This document shows, piece by piece, positions 24,640-33,656 of a DNA stretch of 44,088 nt; the first letter of the stretch is position 1, and each line of letters begins with the position of its first letter. The stretch lies in assembly GCA_025060675.1 (NCBI GenBank), contig JANXBI010000001.1, positions 1 through 44,088 of the forward strand, read 5' to 3'. The translations under genes and the position numbers were made by a program. Under the pieces are notes generated by a model. It was given only the letters and a program-made list of their open reading frames with translations. It was not told the origin of the DNA and did not search any database. The stretch is from Candidatus Caldatribacterium sp. (GTDB taxonomy: Bacteria; Atribacterota; Atribacteria; Atribacterales; Caldatribacteriaceae).

Positions 24640-25636
24640 TGGGCCACACCCTCTCAGGAATCCTCAACCAACATGCCACTTTTTGCTCCGTGTTGACACC
24701 AACAAGCGGAGGGGTCTTTTGTTTGCAGCGCTCCCATGCATGGGGGCATCGGGGATGAAAAGCACAACCGGGAGGAAGATTCAAGAAAGACGGTGGGTGA
24801 CCTGGTACGCCTTCCCGAACCTGCTTATCGCCGATCCTGGGCAGGGAGTCGATGAGGTATTGCGTGTAAGGGTGCAAGGGCTGCTCGAAGATGGCTTTTG
24901 TGGAACCCTCTTCGACAATCCTACCTGCGTACATTATGGCCATCCTTGTTGCGATGCTGGCGTGTACACCCATGTCGTGGGTGACAAGGACAATCGTGTT
25001 CCGAGAATCGTTTTGAATTTTCCTGAGGAGTTGGATGACAGCCTTTTGGGCTACGACATCAAGTGCCGTGGTCGGCTCATCGGCAAGGATGACCTTTGGC
25101 TTGAGAAGGGTAGCCAGGGCGATAGCAAGTCTCTGCTTCATGCCTCCAGAAAGCTGGTGGGGGTATGCATCGAGAACCTCTGGGCTGAGCCCCAAGGCTT
25201 TAATATGTTCTTTGGTCATTTCAAGGAGTTCGCCCTCTTTATTGTTGAGGTGACCCCTGCAAAAGTCAAGAAAAGTTGTCTTGATTCTGCGGATAGGGTT
25301 GAAAACACTCATGGAGCCTTGTGGGATGTAGGAAATGTATTGCCACGAGAGCTTTCTCTTTTCAGGGTCAGCAAGGGCGAGCACGTTCGTCTCTCGGCCG
25401 TCGATGAAGTAATACACCTTTCCCGAGAAGATTCGTAACGGGGGCTCGATTGCTGTCACAAACATCGCCTTAAGGAGCGTACTTTTCCCTGAGCCGCTCT
25501 CTCCAGCGATGCCATATATTTCGTTATCTAAGATACTAAGGTTTACTTCGTTGACCGCTGGGATAGTCTTGTACCCGTTTGGAGACTGGAGGATATAGCC
25601 GGCTTTCAGGTTTTCTAGTTTGAGTACCAGGTTCAT
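24623..25636 (-). CDS. Oligopeptide/oligosaccharide ABC transporter ATP-binding protein (DppD/OppD type)
   Basis: About 337 residues, partner ATPase of the one just downstream. Seen: Walker A GESGSGKSTLLKA, signature QLSGGMKQRLAIALAT, Walker B VILADEPTTALDV, H-loop THDMGV, and the C-terminal GCAFHPRCPHAWERCKQK cysteine motif typical of the family. The start is ATG 25636, with GGGGTGAT upstream and 4 bases after the permease stop; the frame is open to 25720 but that extension lies within the permease gene. The two different ATPases form the heterodimeric motor for the DppB/DppC permeases. Confidence 0.92.
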   Translation of the reverse strand: MNLVLKLENLKAGYILQSPNGYKTIPAVNEVNLSILDNEIYGIAGESGSGKSTLLKAMFVTAIEPPLRIFSGKVYYFIDGRETNVLALADPEKRKLSWQYISYIPQGSMSVFNPIRRIKTTFLDFCRGHLNNKEGELLEMTKEHIKALGLSPEVLDAYPHQLSGGMKQRLAIALATLLKPKVILADEPTTALDVVAQKAVIQLLRKIQNDSRNTIVLVTHDMGVHASIATRMAIMYAGRIVEEGSTKAIFEQPLHPYTQYLIDSLPRIGDKQVREGVPGHPPSFLNLPPGCAFHPRCPHAWERCKQKTPPLVGVNTEQKVACWLRIPERVWPNGETA

Positions 25637-25640
25637 GCCA

Positions 25641-26495
25641 TCACCCCATTGAGGTTTTTTGGAGACGGTTCCTTGGGTCAAGGTATTCGCAAAGACTAAC
25701 GGCGACAAAGTAAAGCCCAATGAGGAGAAGAAGCGTCAGGACTATGGGGGTCAGAATCCACCACCAGTATCCAAGAAGCAGTGCTTGACGGCGCAGTGCC
25801 CAATAGAGCATGGTTCCGAGCGTTGGGACTTCGAGCTTACTCAGCCCAAGTATGGCCAGGGTGATTTCTGAAGAAATTGACCACGTCATGTTGTTGAGGA
25901 CCGTGGACAGAAGGAGGGGGGTAATGTGGGGCATGTACTCTCCGAAAACAAGCGACCACGCGCTTTTTCCTGAAAGTACTGCTGTTTGCGTAAAGACTTG
26001 TTCACGGAGGCTGAGCACTTGGGATCGTATTGTTCGGGCATCCCAGGGCCAGCCAAAGAAAGCCAAGAGAATGCCAAGTCCTACAAGACCCAGTTGCCCT
26101 TTCATGATTGCGGCAACAAGAATGAGCATCATCACAAGGGGCAAAACGAGGATGCCATCGGTGAGGAACATGAGTATTTGGTCAAGGATGCCTCCTTTGT
26201 AACCTGCAAGAAGACCAACAACGGTGGCAATGAGTCTCGAAAGCAGAGCGGCAACGAAAGCGACGATTAATGTGTTCCTTATAGCGAAGGTTGCTTCCCA
26301 AAAGACATCTTGGCCTTTGGAATTAGTTCCCAGAATGTGAGGCCATGAAGGAGGCATATCCCTTGGAACTTGGAGCCAGGCCACAGGATCATAAGGGGAG
26401 AGAAAGGAAAAGAGAGCCAATATGACCAAGGAACTGAGGAAGAACAATCCCATGCTGAATCGATAGTCTTGCAAGAGTTCTCTCATTACTCGCAT
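25641..26495 (-). CDS. Family-5 ABC transporter permease (DppC/OppC type)
   Basis: A 284-residue inner-membrane permease with about six hydrophobic helices. Seen: PHILGTNSKGQDVFWEATFAI after helix 1, the standard DppC landmark (HxLGTDxxGRDV), and the cytoplasmic EAA-type loop that couples to the ATPases around FGWPWDARTIRSQVLSLREQ. ATG 26495 sits only 3 bases after GGGAAGG, so the in-frame ATG at 26486 is a possible alternative start. The gene lies between DppB and DppD in the operon. Confidence 0.9.
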   Translation of the reverse strand: MRVMRELLQDYRFSMGLFFLSSLVILALFSFLSPYDPVAWLQVPRDMPPSWPHILGTNSKGQDVFWEATFAIRNTLIVAFVAALLSRLIATVVGLLAGYKGGILDQILMFLTDGILVLPLVMMLILVAAIMKGQLGLVGLGILLAFFGWPWDARTIRSQVLSLREQVFTQTAVLSGKSAWSLVFGEYMPHITPLLLSTVLNNMTWSISSEITLAILGLSKLEVPTLGTMLYWALRRQALLLGYWWWILTPIVLTLLLLIGLYFVAVSLCEYLDPRNRLQKTSMG

Positions 26496-26504
26496 GCGCC
26501 TTCC

Positions 26505-27518
26505 CTACCTGTACCGGATTCGGGGATCAAGAACGGGGTAGAAGAGATCAACAACGAGTACCAAAGTACTCACCGTGAAGATGGATACTGCTGCGATACC
26601 CATGATGAGGTTGTAATCCGCTCTTGAGATAGCCTCAAAAAGAAGGGTTCCCAAGCCAGGATAGGAGAAAACGATTTCGACAATAATGGCGGCAGAGTAA
26701 ATCTGACCTATGGAGAGGGCAAGACCGGTAATTTGTGGGAGCATAGCGTTGCGTATGACGTACTGGAGGACCAGTTGCCGTGTGCAGACGCCTCCGAATT
26801 TTGCGTAGCGCACAAAATCTTCGTTCTTCACGTTCTGCACAAGGAACCTCATTTGATGGTACCATGCTGCACCATTGAGAAGGACCAAGGTGAGGGCAGG
26901 CAAGAAGGAGTGACGCAGGACGTCAAGGAGCGAAGCCAGAGTGAGAGAAGGGGTTTTTCCGATGCTGGCTCCTCCCCCGAGGGGAAAAATTTTCCACAGA
27001 TATGCAAAGAGAATGAGAAGAACAAGTCCAAAGACATAGTGAGGCATAGGACGCACGATGGTAGCTGCCGTATCGAGGATTTTTGCCCACTTCTTCTGCG
27101 AGAAGTACCCCGCTATACCACCGGCAATATTCCCAAAAAGCCATGCAAGGACAGTTGAGGTTAACATAAGCCCAAGAGTCCAGGGCAAGAATCGCCTGAT
27201 GAGTTGGGATACCGGGGTGGGGAACTGAAAGAAAGAGGGTCCAAAGTCAAGCGTTGCGATTCTCTTCCAGAACACAACATATTGGTTAAGAAGAGATCCC
27301 GAGAGACCAAAGAGCTCTTGGAAAGTTGCTACCATCGTCTCGACCGTTTTTGCGTCAAGTCCAGCCCCGTGCTGCTGGAATTGTCCGATGATGGCTCGGA
27401 TTGGATCTTGGGGAAGCAGGCGAGGGATGAGGAAAACAAGGGTGAGGCCGAGGAAAACTACAAAGACATACTGCAAAAGCCGTGCTACAAAGTACATTTT
27501 CAAGGTCTTTGTCCTCAT
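26505..27518 (-). CDS. Family-5 ABC transporter permease (DppB/OppB type)
   Basis: About 337 residues with six predicted membrane helices. The N-terminus RLLQYVFVVFLGLTLVFLIPRLLPQDP is the usual DppB first helix followed by the family's P-x-DP-type segment. Near the end are RNAMLPQITGLALSIGQ, the EAA-type coupling loop region, and VEIVFSYPGLGTLLFEAI, another family landmark. ATG 27518 is preceded by AAAGGGAGGG with 9 bases of spacing; an in-frame extension to 27542 would start inside the preceding stem-loop. It pairs with DppC. Confidence 0.9.
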   Translation of the reverse strand: MRTKTLKMYFVARLLQYVFVVFLGLTLVFLIPRLLPQDPIRAIIGQFQQHGAGLDAKTVETMVATFQELFGLSGSLLNQYVVFWKRIATLDFGPSFFQFPTPVSQLIRRFLPWTLGLMLTSTVLAWLFGNIAGGIAGYFSQKKWAKILDTAATIVRPMPHYVFGLVLLILFAYLWKIFPLGGGASIGKTPSLTLASLLDVLRHSFLPALTLVLLNGAAWYHQMRFLVQNVKNEDFVRYAKFGGVCTRQLVLQYVIRNAMLPQITGLALSIGQIYSAAIIVEIVFSYPGLGTLLFEAISRADYNLIMGIAAVSIFTVSTLVLVVDLFYPVLDPRIRYR

Positions 27519-27537
27519 ACATTGTTCCCTCCCTTTG

Positions 27538-27583
27538 GACACAACCTGCCCTCTTGGGGAGACCCAAGAGGGCAGGTTGTGTC
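27538..27583 (-). terminator. Long perfect intercistronic hairpin between binding protein and permease
   Basis: A 21-bp perfectly matched stem (27538-27558 with 27563-27583) and a 4-base loop begins 2 bases after the binding-protein stop on the minus strand. No T-run follows on the transcribed strand; the next bases are the AAAGGGAGGG ribosome-binding site of dppB. It is best explained as an mRNA-stabilising or partial-termination element that keeps the binding protein in excess. Confidence 0.7.
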
Positions 27584-27585
27584 TT

Positions 27586-29463
27586 TTACTCCTTCGAAGA
27601 CTTCAAGAATGGTAGAGTGAGTTTGAAGTTGGGCCACCAATGCCATGGGTGGGGGTAGAGGTTTTCGGCTCCAGGATAGTTCTTCCAGTACATTTCACTC
27701 CAGCCGAGGAAGGCGATACCGCCGTAAACCGGGATCGTAGGCATTTCTTCAACAAGAAGTTTCAAGGCTTCAAGTCCAAGCGCAATGGTGGTTTCTTCGT
27801 CGGCAATATCCACTTTTTCAAGTTTCGCGATGACTTCATCCATACGCGGATCGGACCAACGTGAGGCGCCACCTGGATCGAAAGCGACGTATTCTCCAAT
27901 GGGCTTGACCTGCGAGGAGTGGAAGGGCCAAAGCGTGCGGTAGAGGTCTACACCAGCGCCCCAAGGCTCAAGAGCAGCCCAAGTGGTGGTGACGTCGAAC
28001 TCGCCAAGGAGGTTTAAAGTGGTGAACTGTACTGGTGTCCAGGTCTCAACGCCTATACCGAATTTTCTCCATTGATCAGCGGCGGCAAGCATTGTGCGAT
28101 GATGGAAAGTGGTTGGATCAGGGTGTCCTAAAAGTTGGATGGTCCACAATGAACCGTCTGGGAGGTGCCATCTGCCGAATTCATCCCTTGAGAAGCCATG
28201 CTTTTTCAGGAGTTTTTCGGCAACTTCAGGTGCGTATTTCCACCATCCAATGCCGAAAATGTCCTTGATGGTTTTGGGGTCTTCAGGAACAGGATACCCC
28301 TTTTTCCTTGCTAACGCTGCAAGTTTTGCAGGAACCTCGGGATCGAAGGGCTTGAATTTTTCTCCTCCACCGAGGTCGAGCTCGAAGTTCAGGAGCCACT
28401 CATACATTGGTTCGAAGTATGCTCTCTGGTAGGCTGGAACGGGAGGAATATGGATAGGGGAAACAGGTGCCATAAGGTCGGCAGCTATGGTCATGAACTC
28501 TTCGATATTGATGGCCAGGGCAAGTGCCCAGCGGATGTCTCGGAGATTATAGGGCGCTTTGAGAGTGTTGAAAACCAGTCCTGGCACGAATGGGTCGATG
28601 TTGCAAGCCCACGGCCACTCTTTACGCCAGGTGCGTACATGCGGAGCTCTCATGGCTGCCCTCATACCCTCTACAGAGAGGTAAGCAAGGTCGAGTTCTC
28701 CATTCAGAAGGGCCAGTATTTTTGCCTCCTCAGTGGTGAACACCCGAGTTGTGATGTACTTGGGTTTTGGTTCACCATAGATTTGACCTGTGGCACTTCT
28801 GTCCCAGTCTTCTCTCCGCCTCCAAGTCGTCCAGTATCCAGCAGGGTCAAAGCTGTCAAGGACATAGGGACCAGTTCCTATTGGTGGGTTGAACTTGAAG
28901 GTGAGTGGATCCTCTACCTTTTCGAAAACGTGCTTTGGCATTGGTCGTAGCGCTCCCCACCTGTCGAGGAAGTAAGAGTGGAAACGAGAGTTTGGTTTAG
29001 TGAGTTCGATTTCCACAGTATAGTCATCTATTTTTCGAACTTCCTTCACGTACTCTGCCATAGGTCCGTGCATGAGGAGTTGAGGAGTTCGTTTGTGAAG
29101 ATCAATGGTGAAGACAACGTCATCCGCGGTGAACGGTACGCCATCGTTCCAAAAGATACCTTTACGCAGATGAATAGTCATTTTTGTAAAGTCTTCATTG
29201 TACTTTGGAGGCCAGCTCTCGGCTAGCAAGGGAAGGATTTCTCCCGTTGCCGGTTCAGCAATCCAGAGGGGTTCAAGGCAGTACTGGTGAAGCCCTCTAT
29301 CGGGCCATCTCCATCCTGCCCAGACGTTGAAATCATCAGGTGTGCCAATGACACCCGTTACCGTGTCGTGAACAAGGGTGTCTTCCCGGGGTTGGGCTAG
29401 GGAAGGACAGGAGAAAAGCAGTCCTAAAAACAACCCCACAAGGAGCAACATCACCTTTCGCAC
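27586..29463 (-). CDS. Family-5 extracellular solute-binding protein
   Basis: About 625 residues, a large binding protein of the DppA/OppA family. The first 24 residues form a signal peptide (RK, then LLLVGLFLGLLFS, cleavage near SLAQ). The SBP_bac_5 landmarks include LLAESWPPKYNEDFTKMTIH and GIFWNDGVPFTADDVVFTID. In thermophiles this family often binds beta-linked oligosaccharides instead of peptides; the adjacent LacI regulator and glycosidase-like gene support that here, but the ligand is not known. GTG 29463 follows AGGAGG by about 10 bases; the extension to 29496 lacks a ribosome-binding site. It sits 19 bases after the glycosidase-like gene. Confidence 0.9.
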   Translation of the reverse strand: MRKVMLLLVGLFLGLLFSCPSLAQPREDTLVHDTVTGVIGTPDDFNVWAGWRWPDRGLHQYCLEPLWIAEPATGEILPLLAESWPPKYNEDFTKMTIHLRKGIFWNDGVPFTADDVVFTIDLHKRTPQLLMHGPMAEYVKEVRKIDDYTVEIELTKPNSRFHSYFLDRWGALRPMPKHVFEKVEDPLTFKFNPPIGTGPYVLDSFDPAGYWTTWRRREDWDRSATGQIYGEPKPKYITTRVFTTEEAKILALLNGELDLAYLSVEGMRAAMRAPHVRTWRKEWPWACNIDPFVPGLVFNTLKAPYNLRDIRWALALAINIEEFMTIAADLMAPVSPIHIPPVPAYQRAYFEPMYEWLLNFELDLGGGEKFKPFDPEVPAKLAALARKKGYPVPEDPKTIKDIFGIGWWKYAPEVAEKLLKKHGFSRDEFGRWHLPDGSLWTIQLLGHPDPTTFHHRTMLAAADQWRKFGIGVETWTPVQFTTLNLLGEFDVTTTWAALEPWGAGVDLYRTLWPFHSSQVKPIGEYVAFDPGGASRWSDPRMDEVIAKLEKVDIADEETTIALGLEALKLLVEEMPTIPVYGGIAFLGWSEMYWKNYPGAENLYPHPWHWWPNFKLTLPFLKSSKE

Positions 29464-29482
29464 AGTGCTCTTTCCTCCTTTC

Positions 29483-31486
29483 CTATTCGACAACAATCAT
29501 CTGGTGTCCTTTCACTCGCGGCACCACAAAGTACACGTACTCGCTATCGTATCTGAAGGCGAGGCTCTCAGATTCTGGGACGGTTCTCACCTCCTTTGGA
29601 GGAAAAGGAGTCTTCAATCCCACTTCCACGTTGGTGACGGGGATGCAATCTTCCACCATGTCCATACGGCCCTTGCTACTTATGGGGTAGTAGAGAAGGT
29701 GAACGATGAACTGTTGACCCCTTCTGAGGACTGTGGCTTCTCCCTGGACAGGGAAATGGGAAACCCTAAGTAGAGGACGAGGCAGGAGTCGTTGTATGCA
29801 CTCTTGGAGAATGAGACGGTATACAGGGTATCCCCATTTTCGGTACATGGCAAAGAGTGGATGAGAGATATAGATTGTCTTTTCCACTTGAACGATGACT
29901 GGTTCGTCGGTGAGACGGGCAGGGGGAGTCTGACGGTGGGAACAGAACGTTTCCCATGTCCGGTTGAAATAGGGATGAACGGCTCTACCAAGGATTTCCC
30001 CTTGCCTTCTTAAGGTGATTTTACTCCCCCGCTCATAGAGAACGTAATCGTACGAAGGGTCAAGAGCGCTGAACGATTCGGTTAATCGGACAAATTCCCT
30101 TTCAAAGGGCGACGGTCCAAGGTATTGAAGGCCAAGTTCCTTAAGGGTAAATCCCTTTTTCTCGGGATCTAAGCCTGACTCATGGGTGAGAAGCAGTGCT
30201 CCTCCTTTTTGGAGGAAGGTATGAACTTTGTGAGTGAGTTCTTCATCGAAAAAGACCTTATCCGGAGCGATAAGAAGGGAGTAATGACTGAAGTCGCTCT
30301 CTTTATCGATAAGGTGGAACTGGTGTTTGAGTTCGGTAAGAAGTAATGTTGCCCCTTCGTCAGATTCTTGTCCAATCACTTCACCGAAGCCAAAAGCTGG
30401 TCCTTCTGCCTCCTCACACACGAGGACACCTATATCAGCTTCAAGGACGGCGTCACTACACCATGGTTCTTTCTCCCGTACTTGGGCATACACTGAGCCT
30501 ATCAGTGTATAGGTTGCTCGGTCAAGCTTGCCTCGCGGGTGGAGTTGGTCTCCCACGCAGCATTTCGCTCCCAGGGAGAGAGAACGGAAGCACTCGTACT
30601 CCAAAGCGGTCTTCCCTTTCAAACCGCCAAAGTCACCCCACGAGTAGTGGAACCTCCCTGTCATTCCCACGATTTCTTTCCCTAAAGGAGCACAGTAGCG
30701 TGCAAACATGGGGAAGTGAAGGTAACCCCATCCACCTGTTGGGAGAGATTCAATTTCAAAGTGTGTCATGTATTCTTGTTCAGGTTTGATGCCCTTTTGA
30801 GGGTTACGTTGTAAGCGCATCCTAGTGTTGAAGACAACAAGGGCATCAGGCCTTTTTGCTTTTACTGTGTCATAAAGCCTTTTCATTGCTTGCCGCTCGA
30901 CTTCAAGATTGTGGGTGAGACGGTCTTCTTTAGAGTCTATGCGAAGCCCTTTTGCTCGCATGCTTTTTTGGCAGTTGTGACAGAAACACCCACTTGGATG
31001 TTGCACGATGATGTCGTACCAGATTCCATCTACCTCATAAAGGGTCAGAACTTCTTCAACTTGGGCGCAGACGTAATCAAGATACTCTTGAGCGTTTAAG
31101 CAGAGGTATTGCCATCCCCTGCTTTCCAGTGGTGCTCGACCTATGAGTTTTCCCTCTTGGTCAACTTGTCGCCATTCGGGATGTGTTGAAGCGGCGAGCT
31201 CGTCCCACACGACTGTGGTGTACGCGATGCAGCGGATACCGTGCTTGTGGAGCGCTTCAACCATTTCTCCAAGCAGATCCCTTTTGAGGGATGGGTGTGG
31301 TTGCCCAACCTTCGTTGGGTAGTAACAGTATCCATGGTGACATTTGGAGAAGACGTTGATGGAGTCTACGTGTGCCTCTTGGAGCATTCGAGCAAACTCT
31401 TCGGGGTCGAAGTCGCTGCCAACATCTGGAATGAGAGGCGACGTGTGGAAATCAAGGTGAACCTGACGAAATCTTATCAAGGCCAT
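29483..31486 (-). CDS. Putative cytoplasmic glycoside hydrolase (GHL6/beta-galactosidase-trimerisation type)
   Basis: A 667-residue protein with a TIM-barrel N-terminus. Seen: VHLDFHTSPLIPDVGSDFDP, HGYCYYPTKVG, GIRCIAYTTVVWDELAA, and YEVDGIWYDIIVQHPSGCFC followed by HNC, where the DGIWYD segment is the usual place of a catalytic acidic residue. The pattern fits hypothetical glycosyl hydrolase family 6 (GHL6) with a following beta-galactosidase-trimerisation-like domain around residues 330-450. I see no signal peptide, so it should act in the cytoplasm on sugar brought in by the family-5 transporter downstream. ATG 31486 follows GGGAGG by 8 bases, and overlaps the end of the lacI-type gene by 35 bases. 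Enzyme activity is unproven for most of this family. Confidence 0.75.
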   Translation of the reverse strand: MALIRFRQVHLDFHTSPLIPDVGSDFDPEEFARMLQEAHVDSINVFSKCHHGYCYYPTKVGQPHPSLKRDLLGEMVEALHKHGIRCIAYTTVVWDELAASTHPEWRQVDQEGKLIGRAPLESRGWQYLCLNAQEYLDYVCAQVEEVLTLYEVDGIWYDIIVQHPSGCFCHNCQKSMRAKGLRIDSKEDRLTHNLEVERQAMKRLYDTVKAKRPDALVVFNTRMRLQRNPQKGIKPEQEYMTHFEIESLPTGGWGYLHFPMFARYCAPLGKEIVGMTGRFHYSWGDFGGLKGKTALEYECFRSLSLGAKCCVGDQLHPRGKLDRATYTLIGSVYAQVREKEPWCSDAVLEADIGVLVCEEAEGPAFGFGEVIGQESDEGATLLLTELKHQFHLIDKESDFSHYSLLIAPDKVFFDEELTHKVHTFLQKGGALLLTHESGLDPEKKGFTLKELGLQYLGPSPFEREFVRLTESFSALDPSYDYVLYERGSKITLRRQGEILGRAVHPYFNRTWETFCSHRQTPPARLTDEPVIVQVEKTIYISHPLFAMYRKWGYPVYRLILQECIQRLLPRPLLRVSHFPVQGEATVLRRGQQFIVHLLYYPISSKGRMDMVEDCIPVTNVEVGLKTPFPPKEVRTVPESESLAFRYDSEYVYFVVPRVKGHQMIVVE

Positions 31487-32552
31487 TACTTTTACCTCCC
31501 TGCCCCGTCTTTGGGGCGATTGAGCTTCTGATGAGGAGTTCGCATTTAAGGCGGACTTCCCGGGGTACTCTTTTCGGCTTGTTGTTGAGCTTTTCCAATA
31601 GGAGGTTTACGGCTTCCTCCCCTATGTCCCAAGCGGGTTGGACAGCACAGGTCAGAAAGGGTTCTGTTACCGGTGTCCACTCAATGTCATCGAAGCCTAC
31701 GATGCTAATATCCTCTGGAATATGTAAACCTTTCTCGTGGACGACCTCTAAGAAACCCACCGTTATGTTGCCGCTAGCTAAGAAGACGGCTTCTGGGGGA
31801 GCACCTGAGCCAAGGAGTTGCTTTGCCCCCTCCACACCCACCTTTTTCCCCATTCCTTCTCCGAGGAATACGTGTTCCTCTCGAACTTGCAAGCCCCACT
31901 CGCGAATAGCACGCCAAAAACCAGCAGCCCTCTCACGGGCAGTCAACATCGTGGGTTTTCCATTAATCATCCCTATCGTGGTGTGCCCTTTTTCAATCAG
32001 CATGTTGGTCAAACGGTACGCCGTTTCTTCGTTGTTGACCCCTACAAAGTCGAAGTTACCGTTTGAGGGGGCTGTGTCGATGAAAACGACCCTCTCGGTG
32101 AGGAAGCGCAAAAACTCATCCCGCATAACAGGAGGTACGCTGTGTTCGTCGAAGGTGTGTGCGGTGGTGGCGATAATGATTCCTTCTACCCCACTCTGTC
32201 GCATGGTCTCTATGAGTTCTAGCTCTCGACTTGGCTCACCGTAACTGCACCCTAAAAAGAGATGGTATCCCTGCTGACTCAGGTGGAACTCAATAGAGCG
32301 GATAATACGAAGCCAGAAGATGTTGTGGAGTTGCGACACGATAAAGCCAACGACGTGAAGTCTCTGAGTTCTTAAAGCAGAGGCGATAGGGTTTTTCCGA
32401 TAGCTAATAGCCTTGATGGCTTCTAACACCTTTTTTTCCGTTTCGGGGAGCACAGGCCGGGTTTTGTTAAGGACGTGAGATACTGTGGAGGGAGATACAC
32501 CGGCTAACTTCGCAACGTCCCTTATCGTTGGTCTTTTTCTGTTTTCGCTCAT
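31452..32552 (-). CDS. LacI-family transcriptional regulator
   Basis: A 366-residue LacI/GalR repressor. The N-terminal helix-turn-helix TIRDVAKLAGVSPSTVSHVL and the hinge region (NPIASALRTQ) are clear. The periplasmic-binding-protein-like effector domain follows (VVGFIVSQLHNIFWLRII, GVEGIIIATTAH, and SIVGFDDIEWTPVTEPFL near the end). It is the first gene of the minus-strand operon and very likely represses it, since a palindromic LacI-type operator lies between its promoter and its start. ATG 32552 is preceded by AAGGTGGGG. The C-terminus overlaps the next gene by 35 bases. The effector is presumably the sugar released by the glycosidase-like protein. Confidence 0.92.
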   Translation of the reverse strand: MSENRKRPTIRDVAKLAGVSPSTVSHVLNKTRPVLPETEKKVLEAIKAISYRKNPIASALRTQRLHVVGFIVSQLHNIFWLRIIRSIEFHLSQQGYHLFLGCSYGEPSRELELIETMRQSGVEGIIIATTAHTFDEHSVPPVMRDEFLRFLTERVVFIDTAPSNGNFDFVGVNNEETAYRLTNMLIEKGHTTIGMINGKPTMLTARERAAGFWRAIREWGLQVREEHVFLGEGMGKKVGVEGAKQLLGSGAPPEAVFLASGNITVGFLEVVHEKGLHIPEDISIVGFDDIEWTPVTEPFLTCAVQPAWDIGEEAVNLLLEKLNNKPKRVPREVRLKCELLIRSSIAPKTGQGGKSNGLDKISSGSP

Positions 32553-32572
32553 TGCCCCACCTTGTTAAGAAA

Positions 32573-32590
32573 AACGTTTGCGCAAATTTT
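32573..32590. promoter_or_regulatory. LacI-type operator
   Basis: A perfect 10-bp palindrome TTTGCGCAAA (32577-32586) in an A/T-rich frame has the CG-centred form typical of LacI-family operators. It lies just downstream of the -10 box of the lacI-type gene, where binding would block transcription, implying autoregulation and control of the whole transporter operon. Confidence 0.7.
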
Positions 32591-32597
32591 TTACCAA

Positions 32598-32626
32598 ATT
32601 TTAAAAGAGAAATTCTAAGCAGTCAA
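32598..32626 (-). promoter_or_regulatory. Sigma-70-type promoter of the LacI-led operon
   Basis: On the minus strand TTGACT (32621-32626), a 17-base spacer and TAAAAT (32598-32603). The start would fall about 6-8 bases further, inside or next to the operator palindrome, leaving a leader of about 40 bases before ATG 32552. Confidence 0.8.
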
Positions 32627-32647
32627 GAGGCGAATCTGGTTTTTCCC

Positions 32648-33643
32648 CTATTCCTCTTTCCAAAAGTCCCGCTCTGGGAGGAGATCGCCCTGGTCTTTCG
32701 GTCGTAAGGGCTTAGGGTAAGGGCGGAAGAAAACCTGGCGGGAGAGGTAGGGTTCTTCGAAGCGGATGACCCAGGACTCGGTGAGGTTAATGAGCACTGG
32801 GAGGGATACGTTGCCTTCCCGGAAGTCTTCGAGGAGGTGCAGGAAAAAATCCTTCTCCTTAGGGGTGATTCTGTCCTTGAAGTATCCAAGGATGTGGAAG
32901 AAGACGTTCACAACAAGCCGACGGTTCATGGCTCGTCGTATGGCTCTCAGGAAGTGAGTCCTGTACTCTTTGAGCGCATCGTCGATACTCTCCCGGACTC
33001 GGGCAACAATTTTCCCAAGAAGGTGTGTTTCTTGCTGGTGGTGAGCAAGGAGAAAGAGCTTGTACCGGGTATGGAAGTCCACAAGTGCTCCTGGGGATCG
33101 TTTCGCAAGTGTTTCTTCGAGATCCGCAAGGGCAAAGATTTTCTGCAGGAAGTGTTCACGGATGGCAGAGTGCTCAAGGCGCCTTTCGCTTTCAATAGCA
33201 AGGTGGGGGTATTTGCGGAGAACGGCCTCAGTAAACATTCCACTCCCCAAAGAGAGGACTTTCCCGGAGGGAGCATGAACTTTAACATCCCGAAGGCCGC
33301 AGGAGGGGGATTTTGCTTTCAAGATGAAGCCGTGGACCTCCTGGAGCGTGAGAAAATTTTCCGAAAAACGTTCCATAGCTTCCGTCAGGTCCTTTTCCGT
33401 CTCTTCTTGGACGAGATGCTTCTTCCCCGCTTTCAGCACGATGCGAATGGGCTTTCGGGGAACCCCAAGGCCGATGTCCACCTCTGGACAAACGGGCACA
33501 AAGTCCACGTACGGTCGAAGCTGGCGAACGAAGGTATCCTCAATAATTGCCCCATCGTATCGACAAGGGGCAAAACCAAGACATTTGCTCACTACCACTT
33601 TCGGTCGGGGAAAGGTCCTCGTCCAGAAAGTTTCACTACGCAT
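32648..33643 (-). CDS. TudS-like (DUF523) and DUF1722 fusion protein
   Basis: A 331-residue two-domain protein. The N-terminal half is a DUF523/TudS domain: SKCLGFAPCRYDG, VCPEVDIGLGVPR and KAKSPSCGLRDV supply the conserved cysteines that hold an iron-sulfur cluster in the thiouracil desulfidase TudS. The C-terminal half (about 190-320) is DUF1722, as in E. coli YbgA (FHTRYKLFLLAHHQQETHLLG). TudS removes sulfur from thiouracil; the job of the DUF1722 fusion is not established, but degradation or repair of modified nucleobases is a fair guess. ATG 33643 has GGAG upstream. It is the last gene of the minus-strand trio after mgsA and the serpin, 13 bases after the serpin stop. Confidence 0.85.
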   Translation of the reverse strand: MRSETFWTRTFPRPKVVVSKCLGFAPCRYDGAIIEDTFVRQLRPYVDFVPVCPEVDIGLGVPRKPIRIVLKAGKKHLVQEETEKDLTEAMERFSENFLTLQEVHGFILKAKSPSCGLRDVKVHAPSGKVLSLGSGMFTEAVLRKYPHLAIESERRLEHSAIREHFLQKIFALADLEETLAKRSPGALVDFHTRYKLFLLAHHQQETHLLGKIVARVRESIDDALKEYRTHFLRAIRRAMNRRLVVNVFFHILGYFKDRITPKEKDFFLHLLEDFREGNVSLPVLINLTESWVIRFEEPYLSRQVFFRPYPKPLRPKDQGDLLPERDFWKEE

Positions 33644-33656
33644 TGCCTTCTCCGCC

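Noticed and set aside
24446..25438. Plus-strand open frame of 330 residues opposite the Dpp ATPases
   Set aside because: The opposite strand encodes two clear ABC ATPases with Walker motifs; the frame itself has no recognisable domain.
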